This document shows, piece by piece, positions 50,394-59,265 of a stretch of 64,000 nucleotides of DNA; the first letter of the stretch is position 1, and each line of letters begins with the position of its first letter. Origin of the DNA: Myxococcus stipitatus DSM 14675 (GTDB taxonomy: Bacteria; Myxococcota; Myxococcia; Myxococcales; Myxococcaceae); assembly GCF_000331735.1 (NCBI RefSeq), contig NC_020126.1, positions 9,117,501-9,181,500 on the forward strand, given 5' to 3'. Made by a program: the position numbers and the translations under genes. The notes under the pieces are model-generated. The model had not been told where the DNA came from. It was given only the letters and a program-made list of their open reading frames with translations, and made no database searches.

Positions 50394-53072
50394 ATGAGCG
50401 GCGCACCTCGAAACCCGAACTCCCATTCTCGCTTCGCCTATGCCTTCGCGAGGCTCCTGGTCCGTAAGCCCGGCACCGTCCTGGCCATCCTGCTGACGCT
50501 CTTGGCGGTGTCCACCTGGGCCACGCTGAAGCTGCGCATCAACTCGAACCAGCTCGACCTCATCTCCCAGGACCTGCAGGAGGTGAAGGACGTCAAGCAG
50601 GTCATCGACATGGTGGGCGGCAGCGGCTTCCTGATGCTGGCGCTGCGCTCGTCGGATGAAGCGGCGATGAAGCGCACGGCGGACGACATCGCCGGGATGC
50701 TCCAGGCGGACAAGGAGAACGTCCGCACCGTCAGCTACAAGCTGCCCGTCGAGTTCATCCAGCAGAACATGGTCCTCTTCGTGAAGACGGAGGACCTGGT
50801 GGAAGGCAAGCGCCGCATCATGGCCTTCCTCGAGGACAAGCTGCGCCGCAGCAACCCCTTCTACATCGACATGGGCGCCACCAAGCCCGTGGAGCTCAAC
50901 CTCCAGGACCTGGTCGACAAGTACTCCTCCGTCGGCAAGAAGAGCATCCGGGACGACTACAACATCTCCGCCGACAAGAAGATGGTGCTCATCCTCATCA
51001 AGCCGATGTGGGACACCACCGAGATCGGCAAGACGAAGACGTACCTGGACAAGCTCAACGCGGACCTCGCCGCGTACTCCACGCAGCCCGGCAAGGTGAA
51101 GCTGGTGGAGGACTACCAGCTCATGGGCGACGCGCAGACGGTCGCCTACGGCTACACCGGCTCGTACAAGACGACGGTGGATGACTCGTTCGCCATCGAG
51201 GAGTCGCTGCACCCCGTCACCATCATCGCGCTGGTGACCATCTTCCTCATCACCATCCTGTTCTTCCGGAAGCTGGCGCCGACGTTCATCGTCGTGTCCG
51301 GCACGGTGATTGGCACCATCTACACGCTGGGCTTCACCTACGCGACGGTGGGCGAGCTCAACATGATCACGTCCATCCTGGGCGGCATCCTGATGGGCTT
51401 CGGCATCGACTACGGCATCCACTTCACCTTCCGCACGCGGCTGGAGCTGGGCGCGGGCAAGCCGTACGACGAGGCCATCATCGACGCGTTCGTCAACGCG
51501 GGCCGTCCCGCCGCGGTGGCGGCGGTGGTGACGGGTGGCTCGTTCTTCGTGCTGATGGTCAGCGAGTTCCGCGGCTTCAGCCAGTTCGGCTTCCTGGCCG
51601 GCGCCGGCACGCTCATCCTGGGCATCACCCTGTTCGTGTGGAGCGCGGCGCTGCTGGCGCTGTTCGGCCGCATCAACCCGGAGTGGCCCAAGAAGCTCAT
51701 CGGCGTGATGAAGCCGCCCCCGGTCAACTCCAGCAGCGGCAAGGAATTGCGCATCCCCCGCCCCGGCCTGGTGCTGGGCGTGAGCACCGCCGCCGTCGCC
51801 CTCATCTGCGCGGCGGCCGTCCCCTGGGCGGGCACGGGCGAGCCTCCCGAGGGCAAGCTCAGCTTCTTCCAGCGCGTCACGCACGGCGTGGGCTTCAACT
51901 ACAACACCCGCGCGCTCATCCCGGACGGCATGACGTCCGTGCTGCTCCAGGACGAGATCAACGTCCGCTTCAACATCTCCAGCGACCCGATGGCCATCTA
52001 CACCAAGGACCTGGACGAGGCCGAGGGTGTGTACCGGGAGCTGACGCAGAACGCGCACAAGTACCCGTCCATCGACCAGGTGGTGAGCGTCTTCACCTTC
52101 GTCCCGCCGGAGGCCACCGCCAAGGCCAACGAGAAGGTCCTCCAGGAGTGGAAGCAGGACATGGCGAACCTGGAGGCCCGGGGCTTCTCCATCGCCGCGC
52201 TGCCGCCGGAGATGCAGGACAAGGCCGCCTTCTTCATGAAGGTGCTGGATGCCAAGCCCTTCGACGTGCACGGCGTGCCGGAGAACTACAAGAGCCAGTT
52301 CAAGAACCTGCCCACCGCCCATCCGGACAACCACGGCTGGCTGACGTTCATCTACTCGAGCGTGGACCTGTTCGACGGCCAGAAGATGATGCAGTTCGCC
52401 GACGAGACGCGCGGCATCCCCGTCACGTACTACCCGGGCCGCTTCGACAAGAACGAGTTCGACCCGAAGGTGGCCGAGGCGACGAAGGAGTTCCGCGCCG
52501 CGGGCGCCACGCAGCTCTACGCGAAGCTGGCGCGCATCGTGCTCTGGGACGGCAAGGTCACCGTGGTGCTCACGGCCCTGTGGATCCTCGCCATGCACTT
52601 CCTGGACTTCCGCAACGTGAAGCTGGCGCTGGCGTCGGTGATTCCGCTGGGCGTGGGCGTGGCGATGATGTTGGGCATCATGTCCATGACGGGCCTGCGC
52701 CTGAACTTCATGAACATCATCATCCTGCCCATCCTGCTGGGCTTCGGGGTGAGCCACGGCCTGTACCTCTTGCACCGCTTCCTGGAAGGCACCTCGCCAC
52801 TCGTCGCGCTGCGCAGCGTGGGCGCCGCGGTGGCGTCCTCCACGCTGACGGCGGTGGCGGGCTTCGCCGCGCTGCTGGCCGCGGCCCACAACGGCCTGCG
52901 CTCCATGGGCATGGTGGCCTGCATCGGCCTCATCACCACGCTGATTGTGTCCTTCACGGTGCTGGCCGCGGTGATGCAGCTCATGCATGACCGCCGGCAG
53001 CGCGAGTCGTCGGGTGGCCCCGGGGCCACCGGGGACAGCACCGGCGAGCAGGGCTCCAACAAGGCGGCCTGA
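50394..53072 (+). CDS. RND/MMPL-family exporter
   Basis: 892 residues. Two halves each with one helix, a large periplasmic domain and five further helices. First half: helix at 26-46, then SDEAAMKRTADDIAGML and a membrane bundle with ILGGILMGFGIDYGIHF (the polar GxxxDYG helix of MMPL proteins). Second half: ILPILLGFGVSHGLYLLHR, where the Asp of GIDYG is replaced by Ser-His. It resembles hopanoid- and lipid-exporting RND proteins. With MlaC and the Gcr-type protein it may move lipids to the outer membrane. Confidence 0.9.
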   Translation: MSGAPRNPNSHSRFAYAFARLLVRKPGTVLAILLTLLAVSTWATLKLRINSNQLDLISQDLQEVKDVKQVIDMVGGSGFLMLALRSSDEAAMKRTADDIAGMLQADKENVRTVSYKLPVEFIQQNMVLFVKTEDLVEGKRRIMAFLEDKLRRSNPFYIDMGATKPVELNLQDLVDKYSSVGKKSIRDDYNISADKKMVLILIKPMWDTTEIGKTKTYLDKLNADLAAYSTQPGKVKLVEDYQLMGDAQTVAYGYTGSYKTTVDDSFAIEESLHPVTIIALVTIFLITILFFRKLAPTFIVVSGTVIGTIYTLGFTYATVGELNMITSILGGILMGFGIDYGIHFTFRTRLELGAGKPYDEAIIDAFVNAGRPAAVAAVVTGGSFFVLMVSEFRGFSQFGFLAGAGTLILGITLFVWSAALLALFGRINPEWPKKLIGVMKPPPVNSSSGKELRIPRPGLVLGVSTAAVALICAAAVPWAGTGEPPEGKLSFFQRVTHGVGFNYNTRALIPDGMTSVLLQDEINVRFNISSDPMAIYTKDLDEAEGVYRELTQNAHKYPSIDQVVSVFTFVPPEATAKANEKVLQEWKQDMANLEARGFSIAALPPEMQDKAAFFMKVLDAKPFDVHGVPENYKSQFKNLPTAHPDNHGWLTFIYSSVDLFDGQKMMQFADETRGIPVTYYPGRFDKNEFDPKVAEATKEFRAAGATQLYAKLARIVLWDGKVTVVLTALWILAMHFLDFRNVKLALASVIPLGVGVAMMLGIMSMTGLRLNFMNIIILPILLGFGVSHGLYLLHRFLEGTSPLVALRSVGAAVASSTLTAVAGFAALLAAAHNGLRSMGMVACIGLITTLIVSFTVLAAVMQLMHDRRQRESSGGPGATGDSTGEQGSNKAA

Positions 53073-53113
53073 GCAGGCCCGCCGGAATCACACACAACAC
53101 CGCAGGCAACGAG

Positions 53114-53141
53114 GCCCCTTCTCACGAGGACGAGAAGGGGC
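53114..53141. terminator. Hairpin terminator after the RND gene
   Basis: Perfect 10-bp stem (GCCCCTTCTC / GAGAAGGGGC) with an 8-nt loop, 42 nt after the RND stop. Its right arm ends 16 nt before the start of the next gene, just ahead of that gene's ribosome-binding site, so it could also act as a leader structure. Confidence 0.6.
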
Positions 53142-53157
53142 TGGGAGAGGGACCTCC

Positions 53158-53757
53158 ATGACGATGATGCGATGGGCGCCGGTGCTCGGGCTGGGGCTGC
53201 TCGCGGGCTGCTCCGCGGTGAAGTCGAGCCGCATCCGCGACGACTACGCCCAGGTGGACCGCAAGGAGACGAAGCGGCTGGTGGTGGTGGCGCAGCCCCT
53301 GCCGGACGAGAAGCCCGCGGTGGGGGAGCTGTGGAGCCTCATCGCGCGCCAGTGGGTGAACCAGAACCGCGACTTCATCGTGAAGGACAACGTCTCGCTG
53401 CCGGGCCGCCCCACGGACGCCACCTTCAAGGAGCTGTGCGTGGAGGGCGTGGAGGGCGTGCTCTGGCTGGACCCGCGCATCTCGCTCAAGGGCGACGGCG
53501 CGGAGGCCGAGGTGAAGGCGCAGCTCCTGCGGTGCCGCGACAGCCAGGAGGTCTGGGCGGCGGAGGCCGCGGGGAGCTGGAGCTCCACCGACGAGGACTA
53601 CGCGGCGCGGGTGAACAAGTTCAGCCAGGAGCTGGGCGAGGAGGTGGCGCCGTATGTCGTGCCCACCACGAAGCTGCTGGCGGCCACGCTCGAGACGTTG
53701 CCCAATCCCGAACTGACCGAAGCGGACAAGGACGAGAAAATCGAGCTGGGTGAGTAG
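53158..53757 (+). CDS. MXAN_6521/LA_1396-type lipoprotein
   Basis: 199 residues from the ATG at 53158 (GGGAGAGGGA upstream). Lipobox GLGLLAGCSA with the lipidated Cys at about 19. The mature domain has RLVVVAQPLPDEKPAVGELWSLIARQWV, an internal pair LCVEGVEGVLWLDPR, and LLRCRDSQEVWAAEA, features shared with a small lipoprotein family known from Myxococcus and Leptospira. Function unknown. Likely outer-membrane. Confidence 0.78.
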   Translation: MTMMRWAPVLGLGLLAGCSAVKSSRIRDDYAQVDRKETKRLVVVAQPLPDEKPAVGELWSLIARQWVNQNRDFIVKDNVSLPGRPTDATFKELCVEGVEGVLWLDPRISLKGDGAEAEVKAQLLRCRDSQEVWAAEAAGSWSSTDEDYAARVNKFSQELGEEVAPYVVPTTKLLAATLETLPNPELTEADKDEKIELGE

Positions 53758-53768
53758 GCTCGTCCCTC

Positions 53769-54260
53769 GTGGACGAGAGAGTCATCGCCCTGCGGCTGGG
53801 TCTCGCGGCGCTCCTGGGCGCCGTGCTGGGCTTGGAGCGTGAGCTGCGGGGCCACGCCGCCGGGCTGCGCACCCACATCATCGTGTCCCTGGGCGCGTGC
53901 CTCTTCACGCTGTCCAGCGTCTTCATCGAGTGGACGCTGGGCAGCGGTGCCCCGGAGGGCTCTCGCGCGGACGTCAGCCGCATCGCCAGCCAGGTGGTGG
54001 TGGGCATCGGCTTCCTGGGTGCGGGCGCCATCATCCGCGACCAGGGGAGCATCCGCGGCCTGACGACGGCGGCGAACCTGTGGCTCACCGCGTCCGTGGG
54101 GCTGAGCATCGGCATGGGCTTCTACGTGGCCGCGCTCACCACCGTGCTCATCGCCCTGCTCGCGCTCGCGGGCCTGCGCCCCGTGGAGCGGCTCATCCGC
54201 CAGCGCCGCATCCGCAGGGGCTTGAAGGTGGAGGGAGCCCCTCCCGACGGCCCGGACTGA
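53769..54260 (+). CDS. MgtC/SapB-family membrane protein
   Basis: 163 residues from a GTG at 53769. Family signature at the N-terminus: LGLAALLGAVLGLERELRGHAAGLRTH, then IVSLGACLFTLSSVF, VVVGIGFLGAGAIIRDQGSIRGLTTAANLWL and a further helix pair. This is the hydrophobic MgtC domain without the C-terminal ACT-like part. MgtC proteins affect survival at low magnesium and ATP synthase control in some pathogens; the role here is unknown. It starts 11 nt after the lipoprotein. Confidence 0.9.
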   Translation: MDERVIALRLGLAALLGAVLGLERELRGHAAGLRTHIIVSLGACLFTLSSVFIEWTLGSGAPEGSRADVSRIASQVVVGIGFLGAGAIIRDQGSIRGLTTAANLWLTASVGLSIGMGFYVAALTTVLIALLALAGLRPVERLIRQRRIRRGLKVEGAPPDGPD

Positions 54261-54269
54261 AGGCCGCCG

Positions 54270-54587
54270 CTAGCCGTCCCAGTCCCCCGACGACGCCCCC
54301 AGCGCGCCCGTCAGGTCGTGCCGCAGCGGTGCGGGCCTGGGGAGGGCGCCGCGCGCCGCCAGCACGTCCGGCCGGACGCCGGGCAGGCTGGCCAGGTCCT
54401 CGCGCAGGTACACGTCGTCGCCGTCGATGTCCGTCACCTCGGAGAAGGACACCCGGTAGTCGCGCGGGAAGAACTGTCCCTTCTCGAGGAGGAAGCCCGC
54501 GGCGTCGACGGAGAGGATGCTGCCCAGGTTCTCTCCGTCCCTGTCGCGCGTCGTCATGCCCTTCTGGATGTCCGCTGGATTGAACAC
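54270..54587 (-). CDS. PRC-barrel-like small protein
   Basis: 105 residues from a GTG at 54587, which has GGGAGG 5 nt upstream; a GTG two codons earlier overlaps that site. The N-terminal half (FNPADIQKGMTTRDRDGENLGSILSV, then a strand DYRVSFSEVTDIDGDDVYL) has the short beta-strand rhythm of PRC-barrel and DUF2171 proteins. The C-terminal half is Ala/Pro-rich. Cytoplasmic. Function unknown. Confidence 0.7.
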   Translation of the reverse strand: MFNPADIQKGMTTRDRDGENLGSILSVDAAGFLLEKGQFFPRDYRVSFSEVTDIDGDDVYLREDLASLPGVRPDVLAARGALPRPAPLRHDLTGALGASSGDWDG

Positions 54588-54723
54588 GCCCACCTCCCAA
54601 GTCCCTGGCCCGGGGGACTGACCTGAAAGGTGGACATGGTCCGCGTGCCGGCAGGGCCCCGCTGGCGGGCCGCCTGGCGAGCAGGGACTTGCTCCTCCCT
54701 GCTTCCGACCGGGGCCCGGGGAC

Positions 54724-56490
54724 CTACGAGGAGACGACGCCGAAGCGGCGCTCCATCTCCGTGCGCATGAAGCGCTCTATCTCCTCCGCGGTGGTGAGCT
54801 CCATGGCCTCGCGCAGCAGCTCCTTCGCCTCCGCGCGGCCCACGCGCCGGATGAAGCCCTTCACCGCCGGAATCTGCCCGGACGTCATGGACAGCTCGTC
54901 GAAGCCCATGGCCAGCAGCACCAGCGTGTAGAGCGGGTCGCCCGCCATCTCCCCGCACATGGACACGGGGATGTTGGCGGCCTTGGCGGCGTCGACGATG
55001 GTCTCCAGCATGCGCAGCACGGACAGGTGCAGCGGGCGGTAGAGGTAGGCCACCTCGCGGTTCTGTCTGTCGATGGCCAGCGAGTACTGGATGAGGTCGT
55101 TGGTCCCCACCGAGAAGAAGTCCGCCTCCTGCGCCAGCCGGTCCGCAATCATGGCCGCGCTCGGCGTCTCCACCATGATGCCCACCGGGAAGCGCTTGCC
55201 CACGGGCACCCCCGCGCGGCCCAGCTCCGTGCGGCACGCCTCCAGCTCGGCGCGCGCCTCGCGCAGCTCGCTCACCCCGCAGATGAGGGGGAACATCAGC
55301 CGCAGGTTGCCGTGCACGCTGGCGCGCAGGAGCGCGCGCAGCTGGGTGCGGAACAGCTCCCGGTTGGACAGGCAGTAGCGGATGGCCCTCAGGCCCATCG
55401 CCGGGTTGGGCTCCTTCTCGTGCTTCGTCTTGCCCGGCACCTTGTCGCCGCCCAAATCCAGCGTGCGGATGGTGACGGGACGCCCGCCCATGGCCTCCAG
55501 CACCTGGCGGTAGGCGCGGTAGTGCTCCTCCTCCGTGGGTGCCGTCTTCCGGTCCAGGAACATGAACTCGGTGCGGTACAGGCCAATGCCCTCCGCGCCG
55601 TGCGCGAGCAGGGACGGAATCTCCTCCAGGAACTCCATGTTCCCGTTGAGCCGGATGCGGAAGTCGTCCGTGCTCACCGCCGCCAGGTCCTTGGTCGCGA
55701 GCGCCAGCTGCTCCGCGTCCCGGTGCCGGCGCTGCTCCTCACGGAAGCTCTGGAGCTGCTCCTCCGTGGGGTTCACCAGGACCAGGCCCCGCGTGCCGTC
55801 CATGGCGACGAGGTCGCCCGGGGAGATCTGCTCGCTGGCCCGGCCCGCGCCCACGACGGCGGGCGTCTCCCGCGCGCGCGCGACGATGGCCGTGTGGCTG
55901 GTGTGGCCGCCCAGGTCCGTCACGAAGCCCGCCACCCGGCCGCTGCGCGCCATCATGGCGGCGTCAGCCGGGGGCAGGTCATGTGCGACGACGATGGCCT
56001 CCGCGGGGACCTCCACCTCTTCGTCGACCACCTGCCCCATCAGGTTGCGGATGATGCGGTCGGCGACGTAGTCCACGTCCGAGCGACGCTCGCGGAAGTA
56101 CTCGTCCGGGATGTTGTCGAACAGGTGCTTTATCTTGCGGGCCACGCGGCGCACGGCCCACTCCGCGTTGATGCGGTCCTCGACGATGAGCTGGTTGACG
56201 GCGTCCACCAGCATCGGGTCCTGGAGCATCAGCCGGTGCGCTTCCAGGATGAGGGCGTGGTCGCTGCCCTCGGTGCGCGTGATCTGGTCCTTGAGCTCGA
56301 TGAGCTGGCGGTCGGACAGGTCCACCGCCGTCTTCATGCGCATGCGCTCGGGCTCGACCTCCGCCTCCGCCAGCCGCAGCTTGGGGGTGCGGATGCGCTT
56401 CCGGTCGAGGATGAACGCGTGGCCGACCGCCACGCCGGGTGAGGCGCCGATGCCCATCAACCGCAGTGTGGGGGTGGCCTGGCTGCTCAC
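54724..56490 (-). CDS. ptsI: PTS enzyme I (phosphoenolpyruvate-protein phosphotransferase)
   Basis: 588 residues from a GTG at 56490. Order: N-terminal HPr-binding part, phosphohistidine site His199 in TDLGGHTSHTAIVA, then the PEP-binding barrel with GIGLYRTEFMFLDR, MFPLICGVSELREARAELE, VGIMVETPSAA and FFSVGTNDLIQYSLAIDR, and the Cys of MCGEMAGDPLY. It takes phosphate from PEP and gives it to HPr. Last gene of the PTS operon, 45 nt after the HPr gene. Confidence 0.95.
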   Translation of the reverse strand: MSSQATPTLRLMGIGASPGVAVGHAFILDRKRIRTPKLRLAEAEVEPERMRMKTAVDLSDRQLIELKDQITRTEGSDHALILEAHRLMLQDPMLVDAVNQLIVEDRINAEWAVRRVARKIKHLFDNIPDEYFRERRSDVDYVADRIIRNLMGQVVDEEVEVPAEAIVVAHDLPPADAAMMARSGRVAGFVTDLGGHTSHTAIVARARETPAVVGAGRASEQISPGDLVAMDGTRGLVLVNPTEEQLQSFREEQRRHRDAEQLALATKDLAAVSTDDFRIRLNGNMEFLEEIPSLLAHGAEGIGLYRTEFMFLDRKTAPTEEEHYRAYRQVLEAMGGRPVTIRTLDLGGDKVPGKTKHEKEPNPAMGLRAIRYCLSNRELFRTQLRALLRASVHGNLRLMFPLICGVSELREARAELEACRTELGRAGVPVGKRFPVGIMVETPSAAMIADRLAQEADFFSVGTNDLIQYSLAIDRQNREVAYLYRPLHLSVLRMLETIVDAAKAANIPVSMCGEMAGDPLYTLVLLAMGFDELSMTSGQIPAVKGFIRRVGRAEAKELLREAMELTTAEEIERFMRTEMERRFGVVSS

Positions 56491-56535
56491 GTGTCTTTCT
56501 TCCCTCCCAGTCCTACCGCAGGTGGCTTCCCAGCG

Positions 56536-56814
56536 TCACTTCGACTCGCCAAAACGGTCCCCGATAAGCTTCGCCAGCTCCTCCAGGCACGCCTGCGCGT
56601 CGTCTCCCTTACAGGTCAACTTCACCTGCACTCCCTTCGCCGCCGCCAGCATCAGCACGCCCATGATGGACTTGGCGTTGGCCCGCTGACCTTGCGCCTC
56701 GATGAGCACGTCGCTCTTGAAGCGGTTGGCCACCTTGACCATCTGCGCCGCGGCCCGGGCATGCAGCCCCAGCTCGTTGATGATCTCGTATGTCCCTTCG
56801 GCCACCGTTGCCAT
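56536..56814 (-). CDS. ptsH: HPr phosphocarrier protein
   Basis: 92 residues. Active His18 in NELGLHARAAAQ. The regulatory serine equivalent to Ser46 is Ser49 in AKSIMGVLMLAA, the site used by HPr kinase in bacteria that have it. It shuttles phosphate from enzyme I to the IIA protein. No HPr kinase gene is in the window. Confidence 0.95.
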   Translation of the reverse strand: MATVAEGTYEIINELGLHARAAAQMVKVANRFKSDVLIEAQGQRANAKSIMGVLMLAAAKGVQVKLTCKGDDAQACLEELAKLIGDRFGESK

Positions 56815-56835
56815 CGCGACTCCTACCTCTCGTCT

Positions 56836-57603
56836 CTAAAGAAAGGCTCCCGCCGCGCAGGCCAGTGTCGCCGCGAGGTAGAGCACCACGTAGTTGGGCA
56901 CCCGACGACTGACCAGCACGTAGGATGCAACCCCCAGGGCCAGACACCCGGCCGCCAGCAGGGGCGCACGGGCCCCTCCAGCGTTGGCCCCGAAGGACAC
57001 CGCCAGCCAGGCCGCGAGCCCCCCCGCGCACAGCGCCGCCAGCGTCCGCAGACGCGCGCCGCGCGCCGGGAGGTTGGCCCGCGCCACCGCCTCCACCAGC
57101 CGGTCTCCCAGGGTGAGCCCCAGCCAGTACAGCCGCACCCGCAACAGCAGGTGCACCAGATTGTAGAACACCAGGAACACCGGCACCGCCCACAAGCCCA
57201 GGAGCGGAACCAGCGCGGCGCCCACCGCGCCCGCCGCGGGCTTGAGCGACAGCCAGAAGAAGCCGTCTCCCAGCGCGGCCAGCGGCCCCATCAGCGCCGC
57301 CTTGAAGGCCACCACCTTGTCGGGGGCCTCCTCGCCTCGGGCGATGCGCTCCTCGTGGAAGACGACGCCGCCGACGATGGCCGCCGCCACGTACGGGTGG
57401 GTGTTGAAGAAGACCAGGTGCCGGCGCACCGCCTCCTCGCGCGCCGCGCCCGCCGCGTACAGCCGCTCCAGCGCGGGGAACACCGCGTAGGCCAGCCCCA
57501 GGTTCTGCATGCCCTGGGGATTCCACGACGCCTGGAGGAAGAGCGAGCGCATGAAGACGCGCAGGAGCACGCTCCAGGGCAATGAGGCGTCGGGCGCGCT
57601 CAC
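56836..57603 (-). CDS. PTS mannose/fructose/sorbose family IID component
   Basis: 255 residues from a GTG at 57603, overlapping the IIC stop by 4 nt (GTGA). IID features: RVFMRSLFLQASWNPQGMQNLGLAY, RHLVFFNTHPYVAAAIVGG, PDKVVAFKAALMGPLAALGDGFFW, and several C-terminal helices. It forms the sugar channel with IIC in the inner membrane. Followed by ptsH. Confidence 0.92.
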   Translation of the reverse strand: MSAPDASLPWSVLLRVFMRSLFLQASWNPQGMQNLGLAYAVFPALERLYAAGAAREEAVRRHLVFFNTHPYVAAAIVGGVVFHEERIARGEEAPDKVVAFKAALMGPLAALGDGFFWLSLKPAAGAVGAALVPLLGLWAVPVFLVFYNLVHLLLRVRLYWLGLTLGDRLVEAVARANLPARGARLRTLAALCAGGLAAWLAVSFGANAGGARAPLLAAGCLALGVASYVLVSRRVPNYVVLYLAATLACAAGAFL

Positions 57604-58319
57604 GTGCCGCGCTCCTGGAGCAGGTACAGCACGATGGCCACCGTCACCGCCGCCGCGCCCAGCGCCGCGTAGAGCGGGGCCTTGCGCGCGTGGCTGCCCT
57701 GCGCGGCGATGGCCGCCGCCACGGACGCCATGGCGGGGAAGGCCCACGCCAGCCCCCGCGTCAGCGCCACGGGCAGCGCCTGGAGCACCGGCTCCACGAA
57801 GAAGCCCGCGAGCGCGCACAGCGCCGTCAGCACGCCGTACAGCGTGAAGTGCGGCCACATGCCCCACAGGTTCTGCCGCATGGCGCGCGTGAGGTTGCCC
57901 GCCTCCGCGGAGGCCAGCGCCACCCGCGCCAGCCGCGCCGAATAGCCCTCCAGGAGCCGGTCCCCGCGCCGCCCCACCCGCCCCATGCCGATGAAGAGCA
58001 GCACCGCCAGCGACCAGATGGCCGGCGTGGACGGCGCGCCCGAGGCCTGGGTGATGGTGCACGCGGCCGCGCTCGTGGCGGTGGCCGCCAGCGTGTCGTT
58101 CTCCGGCAGCGACGCGCCCAGGTTGGCGGTGCCCAGGAAGAACAGCTCCAGCAGGAGGCCCACGCTCAGCCCGGACGTCACGTCGTCGAGCAGCAGCCCC
58201 ATGACGGTGGCGGCGACGAGCGGGCGGGACATCATGGCCTGGAGGAACGCCTTGCGCTCCACGGCCACCAGGCCGCCCCACACCCCCGCGAGCGCCACCT
58301 GGGTCCAGACGACGCTCAC
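57600..58319 (-). CDS. PTS mannose/fructose/sorbose family IIC component
   Basis: 239 residues with about seven transmembrane helices. Family traits: LVAVERKAFLQAMMSRPLVAATVMG, LLLELFFLGTANLGASLPENDTLAA. It binds sugar in the membrane together with IID. It starts 4 nt after the IIB stop and its stop codon overlaps the IID start. Residues after ENDTLAA differ from mannose-type proteins, so the substrate is open. Confidence 0.92.
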   Translation of the reverse strand: MSVVWTQVALAGVWGGLVAVERKAFLQAMMSRPLVAATVMGLLLDDVTSGLSVGLLLELFFLGTANLGASLPENDTLAATATSAAACTITQASGAPSTPAIWSLAVLLFIGMGRVGRRGDRLLEGYSARLARVALASAEAGNLTRAMRQNLWGMWPHFTLYGVLTALCALAGFFVEPVLQALPVALTRGLAWAFPAMASVAAAIAAQGSHARKAPLYAALGAAAVTVAIVLYLLQERGT

Positions 58320-58323
58320 GTGC

Positions 58324-58809
58324 TCACCCAGCCTTCGCCCACCGCTCCGAGAGGTCCGACAGCTCCACCGGCTTCTCCGCCGGCACCGCCCGCGCCTCCA
58401 CCCGCACGCCCTGCTCCGCCAGCTGCTGGAGCGTGCGCAGCTCCGCCTCCGCCAGGAACACGGACGGCGACACCTGCCGGCGGCCCGTGCCGAAGTGCAC
58501 GTTGCCCAGGTTGAGCTCGCCCAGGTTCAGCCCGTGCGCGTACGCGAAGGGCACGGAGGCCACGTCGCGCAGGAGCACCAGCGTGCGGACCCCGTCCTTG
58601 GACAGGGCCGCGAAGTCCACCTGGGACAGCGGAAGAATCTGGACCTCGATGGCGCTCTGCACCGCGAGCGCCATGGCGGCACGGATGAGCGGGCTGGAGG
58701 CCGCCTCGTCATCCGCGACCACGACGCGGGAGACCTTGAGGAAGGGCAACCAGGCCTCGACGACCTGACCGTGGATGAGGCGGTTGTCGACGCGGACCAG
58801 GGAGATCAC
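58324..58809 (-). CDS. PTS mannose/fructose/sorbose family IIB component
   Basis: 161 residues, normal length for a separate IIB. Active His13 in VRVDNRLIHGQVVEAW, then VVVADDEAASSPLIRAAMALA and LNLGNVHFGTGRR. It accepts phosphate from IIA and passes it to the sugar during uptake. It is soluble and docks on IIC-IID. It begins 33 nt after the IIA stop. Confidence 0.94.
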   Translation of the reverse strand: MISLVRVDNRLIHGQVVEAWLPFLKVSRVVVADDEAASSPLIRAAMALAVQSAIEVQILPLSQVDFAALSKDGVRTLVLLRDVASVPFAYAHGLNLGELNLGNVHFGTGRRQVSPSVFLAEAELRTLQQLAEQGVRVEARAVPAEKPVELSDLSERWAKAG

Positions 58810-58842
58810 AGCCGTCTCGAATCGCCGACCCGCGCGGGTCCG

Positions 58843-59265
58843 TCAAGTTCGCGGCTGCTGCTGAGCCTCGCGAAGCAGGGCGGATGCACAGGTGATGTTG
58901 CGCTGACCATAGGAAGCCAACTGGGTGGCCATCTCGGCCAGGGAGAGCTGCTCGGAGCGAAGCGAGTTGGCCTTGAGGAGCATGGGCAGGTTGACGCCCG
59001 CAAGGACCTCCAGGTTCATGCGCTGACACATCATCAGCGATTCCTTACAGGGCGTACCGCCGAACAGGTCCGCGAGGATGATGACACCGTCTCCGGCGTC
59101 CACGCGCGACACCGCCTGCTTCATCTTCGCGCGGAGGTCCTCGACAGGAGTCCCCGGCTCGATGTTGCAGGTTGCCACCGCGGGGAGCTTCCCCACGATC
59201 TGTTCCGCGGTGGAGACCAGCTCCTCCGCCAAACGCCCGTGCGATGCGACGACGAGGCCGACCAT
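58843..59265 (-). CDS. PTS mannose-family IIA component
   Basis: 140 residues from the ATG at 59265; it is chosen over a GTG 6 nt earlier because AGGAG lies at ideal distance. Phosphorylated His9 in VVASHGRLAEELV, then GVIILADLFGGTPC, a fingerprint of EIIA-Man. First gene of the operon IIA-IIB-IIC-IID-HPr-EI. A palindrome-containing region lies upstream. Confidence 0.94.
   Translation of the reverse strand: MVGLVVASHGRLAEELVSTAEQIVGKLPAVATCNIEPGTPVEDLRAKMKQAVSRVDAGDGVIILADLFGGTPCKESLMMCQRMNLEVLAGVNLPMLLKANSLRSEQLSLAEMATQLASYGQRNITCASALLREAQQQPRT

Noticed and set aside
49416..52988. Very long open frame (1,190 codons) on the minus strand
   Set aside because: It lies opposite the Gcr-type and RND genes, is full of Arg, His, Gly and Gln in low-complexity runs, and shows no domain. 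Such antisense frames are common where third positions are GC.
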